Source of the DNA: Heliopora coerulea
Lineage: Eukaryota; Cnidaria; Anthozoa; Scleralcyonacea; Helioporidae
NCBI GenBank assembly: GCA_030142905.1
Contig: JASJOG010000210.1
Span: 62,001 to 126,000, forward strand
Direction: 5' to 3'
Length of the DNA: 64,000 bases
The position numbers were made by a program, and so were the translations under genes. The notes under the pieces were generated by a model. It made no database searches. It was not told the DNA's origin and worked only from the letters and a program-made list of their open reading frames with translations. Each line of letters starts with the position of its first letter. The first letter of the stretch is position 1. Shown piece by piece: positions 46,120 to 56,838 of this stretch.

Positions 46120-48168
46120 TAAAGCCCTCGTCCCTATGGCCCTGCGTAAACGCTTCATTGTAAGTAACTTTCTGAACTGAATGATAATGTAAAGCATAAT
46201 GCACAAAACTGACACGTTATGAAGCGCCGAGCCCAAAACCGCGACAGTAGGAGGCATTTGAAGCCTTGGAGTAGACGACAGGCAAAGCGCTAGATAAATA
46301 GAAATGCAAGTTAGGAATCATCAGCGAGTTATAAACTGTTTATTTTGAACGGTGATGTTCACTAGTTTGTTAATTAATTTATAAAACTTGTTAATAATTA
46401 AACAAGAAAAAATGAACGAATTTAAAGTTTGATAAGTAGTTGTAAATGTGATACAACCACACGTAATGTATCGAATGAGACGGCCACTTATTTACGTAAA
46501 CTTTTAATGCTATATTCGCGACTGAAAGCTTTGGAATCTTTATCATATTTGAAAAACACAAATGTTTACATGTATTGTTGTTGTAGATGTCGTTTACATG
46601 TGGTGAATTGTGTACCCGATACAATACCGACGCTTATATTGTAATAATACAAAAAATTAACAAACATGTAAATGGGTCAAGGAGCTGCCAGAACTAAATG
46701 GACAAGAAAGTTGAAGAAACGGATTTCGAGTGCAGGCGCTTCGTCGGAGACTGAAACGTAAAATGGTTTAAAGACTACGTGATATTCTTATAGGCAAAGA
46801 CACATGAATAAAAAGTGACCGACAGGATTAAAAAAGTCAAGAACAAACTGCCTGGATGTTAAAATGATGGTAAATCAAAGGCTGGGTTCCCTCAAGTACG
46901 CTTTTGGTTATTTACCCATCGTCCGACACTGCTGACGCAGCACTCTATTTCATTACAAAAATGTTAATTTGATACCCGACAGGAGTATTTACTGACTGGT
47001 CAATGGAATATTTCTTATTTTGAATGACTAGATCAACTCACACATACTGTTTTTGCGATTCAGCTTCCCAGCACTGTAGTCTTTACACGTATCGTGCAAA
47101 TCATATGCTAGTACTTGGAAGGTCCTTAGCTCTTCGACTGCATTACGTAAAGATTATATTCGTCATCTGCACACGACAGTTTTGTTAGAAAACCTCGAGC
47201 CGAGGAATACTACAATTAATTATACAATTCAAATCTAAAAGACAAAATTGTTCCTTAATTAAGAATTGCGCAACGTATTCAAAAGATATTTAGCAATCGC
47301 TTCGAAGGCCAGAGGAATTCCAAGACTAAAACGGCAGAAATTCTGGCCCGCCAAGGCTGCATACACAGCCTTGTTACAAACCTGCTAGTCCTGTTTACAT
47401 TCATTAAGAAATCAAGGGACCACTTGAATCAGGCGCTCAGAAAAGCTTTTATTTCCCGAGTTAACAAGCTTCGAACAGTTCATATCAAACGTTCTATACA
47501 TATTTGCTTTTTATTGTATTATTTATCGCGATAATCTTCGCCGACTTATAACTCTCCCACCAAAAGTAAACATTAGGTAGAGTCCTCCTACTAATAAGTC
47601 TGGAATCGTGATAACGTAATCTAATAACTACATAATATTAGATTAACACAAATTTTTAGACGATGCATGCCTTGTTTGCGTAATCCTCGTAAATTGTTAT
47701 TGTAGTCAATTGTCTGGAAAATGTGGACTTGGACAAACAGATAACTGACAAAACGTGCGAAAAAGGCGGAGGTGGAATTAAGAAACGGAAAAAAATGTAA
47801 ATAAAACGCAGGGAATAGTTGTCAATAAAATTCAAAAGTAGAATATCAAATTGCAAGTGAAACACCACATTTTAAAGGCCAAAATACAGGACTTTGCCTG
47901 CTTTTTTTAGTATTTTGAAATCGAATTGTGGTAGCAACTGAATAAAAGGTAAAAATTTCACTTACCTATCATGCCTTTTTTTTATTCATATCTCTTCGGT
48001 ACACTTTTCCTTGATTTTATAACAAGCTAAATGTCAGGATTAGGGTCCAAAAATAAGCATTGTGTAAGATATTTATAATTGCAAAAGGATTCTTGCATAA
48101 TATCATTTAGAGCCTTATGCCAAGGTTAACCGAGTTGATTCACTGATAAAGCTGTGGACATACAAACT
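46120..48168. other. Intergenic sequence
   Basis: Nothing recognisable as exon, RNA gene or named repeat. Confidence 0.5.
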
Positions 48169-48448
48169 GATTTATTGGTAAAAGAAATATTGGTGACCAA
48201 AGAAATATTCAGAATGTTTGCAAATTCGAAATAAATTTATCACAGAAATGACTGTTGTACAGTTCAAACGTTGGCTTATCATCCTCGCCACCACATGCAA
48301 CCAGTGGTCCTTGAAGTTTGAATTACTTTAACTAAGCAATTAGTTCGGCAGAATGACCCAGAAGTTATGTGAACTGACTAGGTCAGACAACGTAGATTAA
48401 AATCAAGATTGTGTTATGAGTGTGACAGCGAGTGCCAGCTTCGTTGTT

Positions 48449-48816
48449 CAGTGGTGGCGCCAGGAATTCCCCGACGCAGGGGTAAACGTCCTCGACAGGG
48501 GGGTTAAACCAAAGGAGGCATGACCACGCCCTCTTTGTAATTTCGTTACTTGAAGGTCGAAAACATCATCTTATTTTTCACAAGTAGAATCTCAACTTCT
48601 GACTAGAAACAGTTTGCTTTTAGATTTGACATGAAGAGAAGAGTCTATTATCTTTCTTGGCTAAATCAGTAACAAGTTCTCATAGTTTGTGCAATATATA
48701 AATGTGTTTATCAGTGAAAATTCCCCTACGGATGGTTAATTTTTCCCCGACAGGGGGCTAAGGTTCCCCGACGGAGGGGCTGTAGCCCCTCCGCCCCCCC
48801 TCTGGCACCACCCTTA
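48449..48816. mobile_element. hAT-like MITE inserted in duplication copy 1
   Basis: The termini (CAGTGGTGGCGCCAG left; CTGGCACCACC right, 10 of 11 matching across GGTGGCGCCAG) enclose 368 bp. The interior repeats TTCCCCGAC boxes. The empty site in copy 2 (GTTTCGTCGTTTTACATGG near 52285) implies an ~8-bp duplication, here diverged (TCGTTGTT and CCATCGTT), as expected for hAT. Confidence 0.78.
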
Positions 48817-49073
48817 CCATCGTTTTACATGCTGTTTGCTTCCCTCACTTCTTGCTGAAACAAAAAAAAGTTAGCTGCAGTCGTCACCTAGTTGATTTTT
48901 AGTTGCATGAATAATCTCGTAGTCCCAGAAATCTAAAAAAGGAGCTTCCCCCAAACTTTTCATGATTACGTCATGGTAAATGGGTGCATATGAATTTTTT
49001 CACGAGTTGAGATGTATCCTAAATAGGATGAGTGAGGTATGAGGGAGTGAGTTGACAACATTAAGTTACCTTA

Positions 49074-49420
49074 CAGTATTTACTCTATTAAGTGCCGCGG
49101 CGCTCTTTTAAATTTTTGGTGTTTCGGATGCGGTGCTTATTCGGGGGAGGCGTTTATTTGAGAGCGGCGCTCTTTAAAAAATCATGACAATTGTAAACGA
49201 TAACAAGCAAATATTAACAACTGAAAAACATTGTAATACAGGAAAATAAATTTTCGAGGCTGGTTAAGATTGAGTTGTACTGCATTTGTTTTTTAGTTTG
49301 GCTCCTCAAACAATTCAGTCTCATGAAGTTTCGATTAAGCGCCGCACCGTTCTAAATGAATGCGGCGCTTATTCGAGGGCGGCGCTAAATCGGTGGAGGT
49401 GCTTAATCGAGTAAATACGG
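49074..49420. mobile_element. MITE inserted in duplication copy 1
   Basis: Ends CAGTATTTACTCTATTAAG and, inverted, CCGTATTTACTCGATTAAG (16-17 of 19 matching). The subterminal zones repeat GCGGCGCT/AGCGCCGC boxes. It is absent from copy 2 at 52741-52745. A 2-bp TA-like target site is suggested but not certain. Superfamily not assigned. Confidence 0.78.
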
Positions 49421-49938
49421 CATTGTATTTACGAACAGATTTTCTTTGTCAAAATTGTGCATTGTTTCTAAAATAAACTTGTTTCCTACATTATTTCATT
49501 TGGAATTATTCATAATACAGTTCCAGTTCGCCATACTTTGAGTTTCCTTATGCTGGTTTTTACTTTGAGTTACTACAGGCAACTTATGCAGTTGCCAAAA
49601 CCTTGAAATCCTTAGCCTAAAAGTCAGGTCGCCCAGTTGAACTTTCGACAACTTTTTTCAACTTGAATGTTGAACAATTCATCCTAATCGCCGAAGTATA
49701 CCTGTTCTTTACCATAGACTTTGCTAATGATAGAAAATTCTAACCTATTCCTGGCTCAGTTTCGTTCACGAAACAGCAGGAAACAACAAAAATCTAGGAT
49801 TGATGTCCAAGATGACCGCTTAGGGGATTGAAACTGATATCAAAAAAAATGTTTCCATCTCCTCGATTTTCAGCTTCACTTCTAGATTCGCCGTCGGCCA
49901 TTCATTTATAACAGAACTCAGTGGTGATAACCAACTGG

Positions 49939-50507
49939 CTTTGAACGTCCAGGAAAATGCCCTAAATGATCCAGGTTAGAAATCATAAAATGTACACTTC
50001 GACTGCTTAACCACAGTTCAAATGTTTGAAAGCAAGTTCAATACTCTCTTTACCTAGGCAGCCACGTCGTGATTCGATAACTCGACTGCCACTGAAATAA
50101 TTTGACTTCCTTTCCAAGAGTTGTAATATTGACTTGACCTATTATTGTATCATAGCGTTAAAAGCTTGACCCTCGTCATCGTTACCTCGCACTTTTTCGA
50201 CAGTTTTCCTGCTTTTATAAGTTCAAGTCTCACCGATTCGAAACAAGGGTGCCCGTATACTGGCTCGAGCACCTTAGGGCATTTTTCAGGATCTTGCTGG
50301 TAAGTGAAATGACTTCACTCCGACGAAGGGCCAATTTTTGTAACGTCAGTATCTCATACCTTGGTTCAAGTTATGTATTTGTAATATTTTTGTTAAGTTT
50401 TAACTCAAGGCAGGAGCTCTCCCTTTCACGAATAAAATCATCTGGTTTTAGCCAGAGTAAAACGACCGAAGTCTTATCCCGCCGGGAAAGAATTAATGTA
50501 CTATTTA
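49939..50507. other. Intergenic sequence
   Basis: No exon or element recognised. Confidence 0.5.
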
Positions 50508-51040
50508 AAAAACAAGCAGGAGTGCTTTTCGGATTTAAAACATGAGGTGATAGCCGAGTGTTTTAGATCCTATAGAGCACGTACGGCAAGTTTTTTAAAT
50601 GACTTCAAGCACGAATCCATTAATATGCTGATCCGCGAAGAAAGCTTGAAAATTACTGTAATGTTTTCTAATTCCATAAAATTTAAGGAAAAAGTAAAGC
50701 CTGATTCACACGTGGGAATAAGCATAAGCATAAGCACAAAACAAAAGGCAAAACAAAGGAATGAAGTCAAGCCTGCGACATAAGGATCGTCATAATCATA
50801 AGCATGAGATCATAGTCCAAGCATAATCCCAGAGCTGAACAAGAGACGAAACAAAGAAAAATTCTTGTTGTTTTATCTTTGTAATTTTCAGAGGAGATAT
50901 CACATTGTGTTTTCGTTTTGATCTTTTCCTTATGCTTATATTGCTCGTGTGAACCAGGCTTAAGCGTGTTGTTATCATATTTAACGATGCGACATAGTTA
51001 TGATTTTCCTTTGCATTTTCCTCATGAATTTTTAATGAGT
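50508..51040 (+). repeat. Dispersed repeat, copy interrupted by a MITE
   Basis: Homologous to 41338-41610, split by the element at 50698-50960. The second half resumes with ATCATATTTAACGATGCGAC and TCATGAATTTTTAATGAG. Confidence 0.75.
50698..50960 (+). mobile_element. Tourist-like (PIF/Harbinger-type) MITE, TAA target duplication
   Basis: The ends AGCCTGATTCACACG and, inverted, AGCCTGGTTCACACG (14 of 15) are flanked by TAA on both sides (50695-50697 and 50961-50963). The uninterrupted paralog at 41511 reads GTAAGCG with a single TAA. A 3-bp TWA duplication is typical of PIF/Harbinger. The interior repeats CATAAG words and has no ORF. Confidence 0.85.
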
Positions 51041-51221
51041 GCTTGAAGGGCCTTTTTAAGGCTTGGATCGACGGTGTTGACTGTTACTTGACCTGAATAT
51101 CCATCAAAACTTAAAGAAGTAATAAAAACTCGTTTGTTTACTTCAGAAAGTGGCAAAACGTTGTCGAAGGAAAACCTTTTGCTTAAAAAAACAATGCTGA
51201 ATTGACAAATTCGAAATTACC

Positions 51222-51426
51222 TGGGGTGCTGGTAGCACAGTGGTAGTGCACTTGTCTCTCACCACTGTGACTAGGGTTCGACTCCGCCTCCGTGCACTTA
51301 TCTGGTTAAAGTTACCATCGTCACATGTGAGAAGAGTGTTGTCCAGTTTGACTCTACCAAGCATCGCAGGTTTTCTCCGGGTACTTCACTTTGTTCCTGT
51401 AGTGACACTGGACCCATGAGGGGTGG
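51222..51426 (+). mobile_element. tRNA-derived SINE
   Basis: The head (51222-51296) has a polymerase III A-box-like TGGTAGCACAGTGGTAGTGC and a perfect B box GGTTCGACTCC at 51275-51285 at tRNA spacing. The body contains GCAGGTTTTCTCCGGGTAC, similar to conserved central segments of metazoan SINEs. No terminal tail is seen because another element-like sequence starts at 51427. It does not fold as an intact tRNA. Confidence 0.75.
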
Positions 51427-51660
51427 CAGGAGCGGACTGGCCATAAGGGTATTTGGGCAATGCCCTGTAGGCTGGACCACTGGGTAAAAAATGGGCCGCT
51501 GGGCTTGATAAAAAAACTGGTGAAAAAAAAATTGTCCTGGAAAACTACTGCCTCCATTCCCGGGAATTCCCCGCAAAATATCAAAAGGTCGCCTCTGACG
51601 CTTCATTATAATTATTGAGCAGTGAAAGCTACAGCTATAGCCTACTTGTTGGCGCCACTG
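51427..51660. mobile_element. Possible hAT-like non-autonomous element
   Basis: Begins CAGGAGCGGACTGG and ends GTTGGCGCCACTG, both hAT-like but poorly inverted to each other. No target duplication found. It directly follows the SINE. Confidence 0.35.
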
Positions 51661-52008
51661 CATGTTGTGGTACATAAGGAAAAGTGATACGAGGAAACAG
51701 GCTTTGCCGTCTAGATTTATGTATTGGCTTAGGCGGTTGTTAAAAGAATCGCATTCTGTTACAAGAGGTAGCTGAAATGGAAAGAGTTGCAACGTGACAT
51801 AATGACATTGGGTCAGTTCAAGGTAAGGACGTAACTACAGTTATTGTCAGTTAATCTGGCACATCTTGTTATAGATTTATGACTATTGTCACTATTGTAG
51901 ATCTATTCTTCCGGGGGACTGGGGTGACTAGCGCATCACTGTTCTTATTACTAAATGACATTGCAGTCTTCTTTCGGGAATCTTATCGGTGAATGAACAT
52001 CTGAAGAC

Positions 52009-54032
52009 GATTTATAGGTAAAAGAAATATCGGGGACCAAAGAAATATACAGAATATTTGCAAACTCAAAATAAAATCACCTCAGAAATGACTTCTGTAC
52101 AGTTCAAACGTTGGTTGACATGACTCACCATCCTCGCCACCACATGCAACCAGTGGTCCTTGAATTTTGAACCACTTTAACTAAGCAATTAGTTCAGTAG
52201 AATGATCCAGAAGTTATGTGAACTGATTAGGTCAGACAACGTAGATTACAGTTAAGATTGTGTAATGAGTGCGACAGCGAGTCGGGTTTCGTCGTTTTAC
52301 ATGGTGTTTCTTTGTTTCCCTCACTTCTTGTTGACACAGAAAAAAAATTATCCGCACTCGTCACCCAGTTGGTTTTCAGTCGTATGAATAATTCTGTAGT
52401 CCCAGAAACCTAAAGGGTTGTTCACACGAACGATTGTGTTTTGCGATTGACATCTTGGAGTATGTGTTTAACTGACGAGAGTGTCAAGGACAAACTGCAG
52501 CAAATCATAAGCAGAAATCTTGCTTCATAGACTGTCACGAGTTTATTACATTCACCAACGTGACAATCGTAACGTACCAAATCGCACGTGTAAACGACCC
52601 TTAAGGAAGAGAACTTCCTCTAAACTTTTCAAGATTACGTCATGGTAAGTACGTGCGTATAATTTTTTTTTGCGATTTGAGATGGATCATAAATCTAATA
52701 AGTGAGGTACGAGGTAGTGAGTTAACAACATTAAGTTACCTTATTGTACTCACGAACAGGTTTTCTTCGTGAAAATTGTGCATTGTTTCTAAAATAAACT
52801 TGTTTCCTACATAATTTCATGTTGGAATTATTCATAAGATATTTCCAGTTTGCTATACTTTGTGTTTCCTTATAAAGGTCTTTGATAACGTACGCAGTTG
52901 CCAAAATCTTGAAATCCTTGGCCTAAAAGTCAGGTCGCCCAAGACAATGTTTTAGCGGGAAAATCGTTAGCCTGTGAGAACATTTTTTTCACTGTTGTAT
53001 AAAAATCGTCTGACCAATCAAAACCCTGATACGATGCCTTTTCACTACCGAAAAAGATCGTACAGTAAATCAAAGCCTTTCAATTCAAGTGTAGGACTTT
53101 TATTCATTGCATTTATCATACGGAAATCTCAGTACTTGGACAATAAAAACAAAAAATTGGTCGCCCAATCTGCTTGGTACTATACGTCTAAGATTCATCC
53201 TCCGTCCTGCGCGTCAGTACCCTTCTCTGCAAAACTTTTACTTCCAGTCCACAGGGTTGCCTGTGATGCAGACTGACGGATCTCTTTCCTAATCGTAGAC
53301 GTCAAGAAGGAGATCCAGTAAGCTATATCTAATTGATAACTGCTGAACTCTATTATAACCACTAACTCTATTATTCTTTCAATCAATAATTGGACGAAAA
53401 AATTCAGCCAAAATAGTAGACTTAGGGTTCTGTTCGGAAACCAGTTTCAGGCCTCTACGTGGTCATCTTGGATCTCATTAATTTTTAGATCTCGTGGGTC
53501 TTGGATCTTATCTTTTTTGTTACCAATATTTTGATATTGAGAATAAGATATCACCAAAAAGCATACTTTGCAGGAAACGAGTCAGTTCAGAACGTCAAAT
53601 ATTTGAACAAGCCTTAAAGGGGATGTTTTGAACAAAACCAGAAGTAAAATCTACGGAAAAATTCACAAAATTATTTGTTTCAAAAACGTCAATTTACAAA
53701 CAAGAAATGGAACATAATTTTACGATTTTAAATTTTTGACCGTTTATTTAACTTGAAAGTTGCATATTTTGGTCCTAATCCCTAAGTACGTGTTCTTGAC
53801 CATATATAGCCTTTGTTATAATAGAAAATTTTTACATTTTCGTGGCTGAGTTTTGTTTACGAAACAAGTGAAAACCCTCAAAAAGGACAAAAATTGACGT
53901 CCAAAATGACCGCAAAAAGGACTGAACTGACGTCTTAAAAACGCTCCCATTTCCACCAATTTTGGCTTCACTTTTAGATTGGCCGTCGGCCGTTCAATTA
54001 TAAACAGAGCTCAATGATGATAGCAAGATGGA
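52009..54032 (+). repeat. Segmental duplication, copy 2 (carries one MITE and a replaced segment)
   Basis: Colinear with 48169-49938 at an offset of about 3.85 kb. It has its own insertion at 52414-52601. Between about 52935 and 53740, some 800 bp unrelated to copy 1 replace a short interval. Homology then returns at AACTTGAAAGTTGCATATT and continues through GGCCGTCGGCCGTTCA to 54032. Confidence 0.88.
52414..52601. mobile_element. Tourist-like MITE in duplication copy 2, TAA target duplication
   Basis: The ends AGGGTTGTTCACACG and, inverted, AGGGTCGTTTACACG (13 of 15) are flanked by TAA at 52411-52413 and 52602-52604. The corresponding site in copy 1 (ATCTAAAAAAGGAGC) is uninterrupted. The interior has no ORF. 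Confidence 0.82.
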
Positions 54033-54351
54033 CCAAACACATGCCTTTGTGTCACGTCAACTAAGAATTTTAGATTAAAATTAATATTCCATTATTGCTT
54101 GACAAAGCGTCCAACTATGGAGATTGATTACTTATCAAATACTCTTATTTGATTAAGCATGTGACGCAAAATAGAACCCTAGTCGGATAAGCCTTTATTG
54201 GTGAGTTTGAGAAGCAGCCTTCTAAATACGAGTCAATGGTTCTCGTCCGAAGTGCCGCCGAGGGCTTTTTAAGAGTGCTACATCCAATACAGCATAGATG
54301 ATAAGAAATTGCTTGTCAACCTCTAGGGAATAGAAAGTTTTATTTCTCTTA

Positions 54352-54600
54352 AGCCTGATTCACACAAGCAACATCAGCATAACGACAAGATCAGTACGAA
54401 AACAAAGTATATCTCCTCTGGGACTTGCTAAGACAAAACAACAAGAATTTTTCTTTTTTTCCTGTTTTGTTCGGCTGTTGACTTATGATCTTATGCTTAC
54501 GCTTATGGCGATCCTTATGTCGTAGGGTTGATTTCATTCCTTTGCTTTGCCTTTCGTTTTTTTCTTTTACCCATGCTTATGCTCGCGTGTGAACCAGGCC
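54352..54600 (-). mobile_element. Tourist-like MITE, minus orientation, first of an inverted pair
   Basis: Same family as 50698-50960 but reverse-complemented. Shared words include AAGCATAAGATCAT and AAAACAAGGAATGAA in inverted form. Left end AGCCTGATTCACAC; right end GTGTGAACCAGGC. Confidence 0.82.
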
Positions 54601-54602
54601 AA

Positions 54603-54850
54603 AACCCTGATTTACACGTGAACATAAGCATAAGCATAAGGACAAAACAAAAGACAAAACAAAAGACAAAACAAAAGACAAAACAAAGGAATGAAGTCAA
54701 GCCTGCGACTTAAAGATCGTCGTAATCATAAGCATAAGATCATAGTCCAAGCATAAACCAAGAACCGAACAAAAGATGAAATAAAGAAAAATTCTTGTTG
54801 TTTTATTTTCTCAAGTCCCAGAGGAGATGTCACTAGTGTAAACCAGGGCT
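54603..54850 (+). mobile_element. Tourist-like MITE, plus orientation, second of an inverted pair
   Basis: Begins AACCCTGATTTACACG two bases after the first copy ends and finishes GTGTAAACCAGGGCT|TAA. A minisatellite of about four ACAAAACAAAAG units (54643-54690) has expanded inside it. This is absent or single in the other copies. Confidence 0.82.
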
Positions 54851-55234
54851 TAAAGAAAGTAAAAAAAAATTAAAAGAAATATATGCAAGTTTTCATGCGT
54901 GCATTAATTTACAATGAATATTTCATTGGAGTTAACGTTAGTACGAGACGGTTTCGAACTGAGAAAGTTTCGATGGTGTAACGTCTCGGAAAGCAGCCCC
55001 TTGTATCTTTAGGTAACGTGTATTCAATGTCGTGAGCTGCTCATATACTCACGAGAGACGGACCTCTCTACGAAAACACCATCTGTGTGCAAGGGATCGG
55101 GGAGATGGTGATTTGATTTCTGGTTCTTTGAAAGCTGTTACTACTGTGAATTACAACATTCCTTTTCTTAAAAGTACAACACGAAGTGAAACTCTGGTTG
55201 CTGACAAGGAAGACGTGAAACCAAGGCCTTAAGC

Positions 55235-55943
55235 ATGACGTGTCGTTGGCTAATTGTGAGTTTCGTGATTTTTCTCATTTTGAGGATGCAATTTATGACA
55301 AAACCTGGAAAAAGCCGATACACGTTATATCTAAGTGGGCAGACTATCAGTCGTGTTGTTGTGCAACCAAAAAGGGTACTAGAACACCCAGGAGTTTTCA
55401 TTTCTTACATCTCTATCATCAAAAGTTCAGCAAACTATTGGCCTGGAATTTGCATTATAACAAGTGCTATTCCAGTTGACTGCCCTTATCAAAACCCTAA
55501 TCGGAGCTTATTGTTCTCTATTATTAAGATGAAATGTAGTAACGGACGTGCAGGAATCCGACATACGATCGGCTTTCGCAAATTATGGTGGTCCCAGAAG
55601 AGAATACAATATTATGCCAATTCTTTCTGTGCATTTAATGTTATTCTAAACTGCGGTGACGTTGAAAGAAATCCTGGCCCTCCTGCACCCGAACCGACAA
55701 CGGATGAAAATGATTCTACTTCCAACTCGGTGCAAACATTGTGTCCTACTTGCAATCAAAATGTCAACCTTATTGCTGGACTCTTGTGATTCATGCAAAT
55801 TCTGGTGTCATGTTAAGTGCCTTTCCTTTTCACGCGATCACGTCATTCGATCCGTATTATCTCCTACTGGATGGGCTTGCCCTAAGTGCCGGCTGCACCA
55901 AAATGAAGAAGAATTTGATGTAACTACAGACCAATCATTGTAA
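55235..55943 (+). pseudogene. LINE ORF1 with 2A-type peptide and PHD-like zinc finger, frameshifted
   Basis: The frame 55235-55789 begins MTCRWLIVSFVIFLILRMQF, a hydrophobic N-terminus. It reaches NVILNCGDVERNPGP, with the 2A core D142-V-E-R-N-P-G-P149 encoded at 55658-55681. In this motif class the ribosome fails to join the final Gly-Pro bond and releases the upstream peptide. The downstream product would start PPAPEPTT and run into TLCPTCNQNV. After a frameshift near 55775 the next frame supplies CDSCKFWCHVKC and WACPKC, completing a PHD-like Cys/His pattern. The 2A signature is exact; function in this dead copy is untested. Confidence 0.78.
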
Positions 55944-56040
55944 GCAACTGTTCATGGAATGTCATCCAATCATGAAGTTTTTACATTTACAGATTTACTA
56001 ATGTTCTACCTGGTGATGATAATGTTGGAGGTTTTAACCT

Positions 56041-56838
56041 CCCGAAAAAGACCAAAGGTCTTATTATTGGCCATCTAGACATTCGCAGTATCAAAGCTGG
56101 AACAAAACTTGATGAACTTAAAGCTATCCATCTCCAAAAACCAAAAGTACACATAATATCATTTTCCGAAACATGGTTGGACGATTCTTGGACGGACGAC
56201 ATGTTAGTTACCCAAACTATTTGTTTGTACTTTGTGACCGCTCCTCGAATATTCGTGGTGGTGGGATCATTACGTACATTCATAAAGACGTACCATACTC
56301 GCCCAGACATGATCTGACAACTCAGACTGTGGAGTCTGCTTGTATTGAAATCAAATTGCCCTTTGTGGCACCAATATTAATAACAAATGTATATCGCCCA
56401 CCATCTGCTGATAGTGCATGTGACTCTGAATTGGGAATCATTATGGAGAAAATAACATCTGAAAATAAGGAATGTTTTGTACTGGACGATTTTAACATTA
56501 ATTTCCTGTGTCTAAAATCTAACTCACTCAGTGTCATAAAGTCGTTTCAGAGTCTTGGCCTTAAGCAATTGGTTACCGAACCTACACGTACAGATACATA
56601 CTATACTTATGGATCATTTAGCGTTACGTCTACGCTCATAGATCATATCTATGTATTATCCAAACGAAATGTTGCATCAGTCTACGCCCCAACTCTTTCA
56701 ATGAGTGACCACTATCCTGTGTTGGTAGTAAGACGATGTAATGTTGGGATAAAGGCTAATGAGGCAAGTAGAAGCACCATACAATACCGATCTCTTGCTA
56801 GCTTAGATGAAACCAAATTCCGTGAGGATCTACCCTAG
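56041..56838 (+). pseudogene. LINE ORF2, EEP endonuclease domain
   Basis: An opening block at 56041-56200 (IIGHLDIRSI, HIISFSETWLDD) sits in one frame. The rest, from 56173, is in another: RGGGIITYIHKDV, LITNVYRPPSAD, FVLDDFNINF, STLIDHIYVL and MSDHYPVLV. The catalytic Glu and the SDH motif are recognisable. The frameshift near 56200 and the TAG at 56836-56838 break it. The DFN motif is preceded by LD where GD is usual. Confidence 0.8.

Larger units (their letters stand above)
48169..49938 (+). repeat. Segmental duplication, copy 1 (carries two MITEs)
   Basis: Colinear with 52009-54032, with many substitutions. Shared blocks: CGCCACCACATGCAACCAGT, TTAACTAAGCAATTAGTTC, CATTGTTTCTAAAATAAACT and CCTAAAAGTCAGGTCGCCC. 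Farther right are the diverged ACGAAAC and GCCGTCGGCC blocks. Copy 1 has insertions at 48449-48816 and 49074-49420 that copy 2 lacks. No coding frame is shared. Confidence 0.88.

Noticed and set aside
51222..51296. Functional tRNA gene
   Set aside because: A and B boxes are good but the sequence does not give a regular cloverleaf with acceptor pairing, and it continues into a SINE body.
51143..51792. Minus-strand ORFs of 73, 164 and 76 aa
   Set aside because: They lie across the SINE and the adjacent repeat in antisense; proline- and phenylalanine-rich text is explained by the repeat sequence.
54515..54713. Two short ORFs with repeated FCFVFCFV or KQKTKQKT text
   Set aside because: Translations of the MITE minisatellite, not genes.
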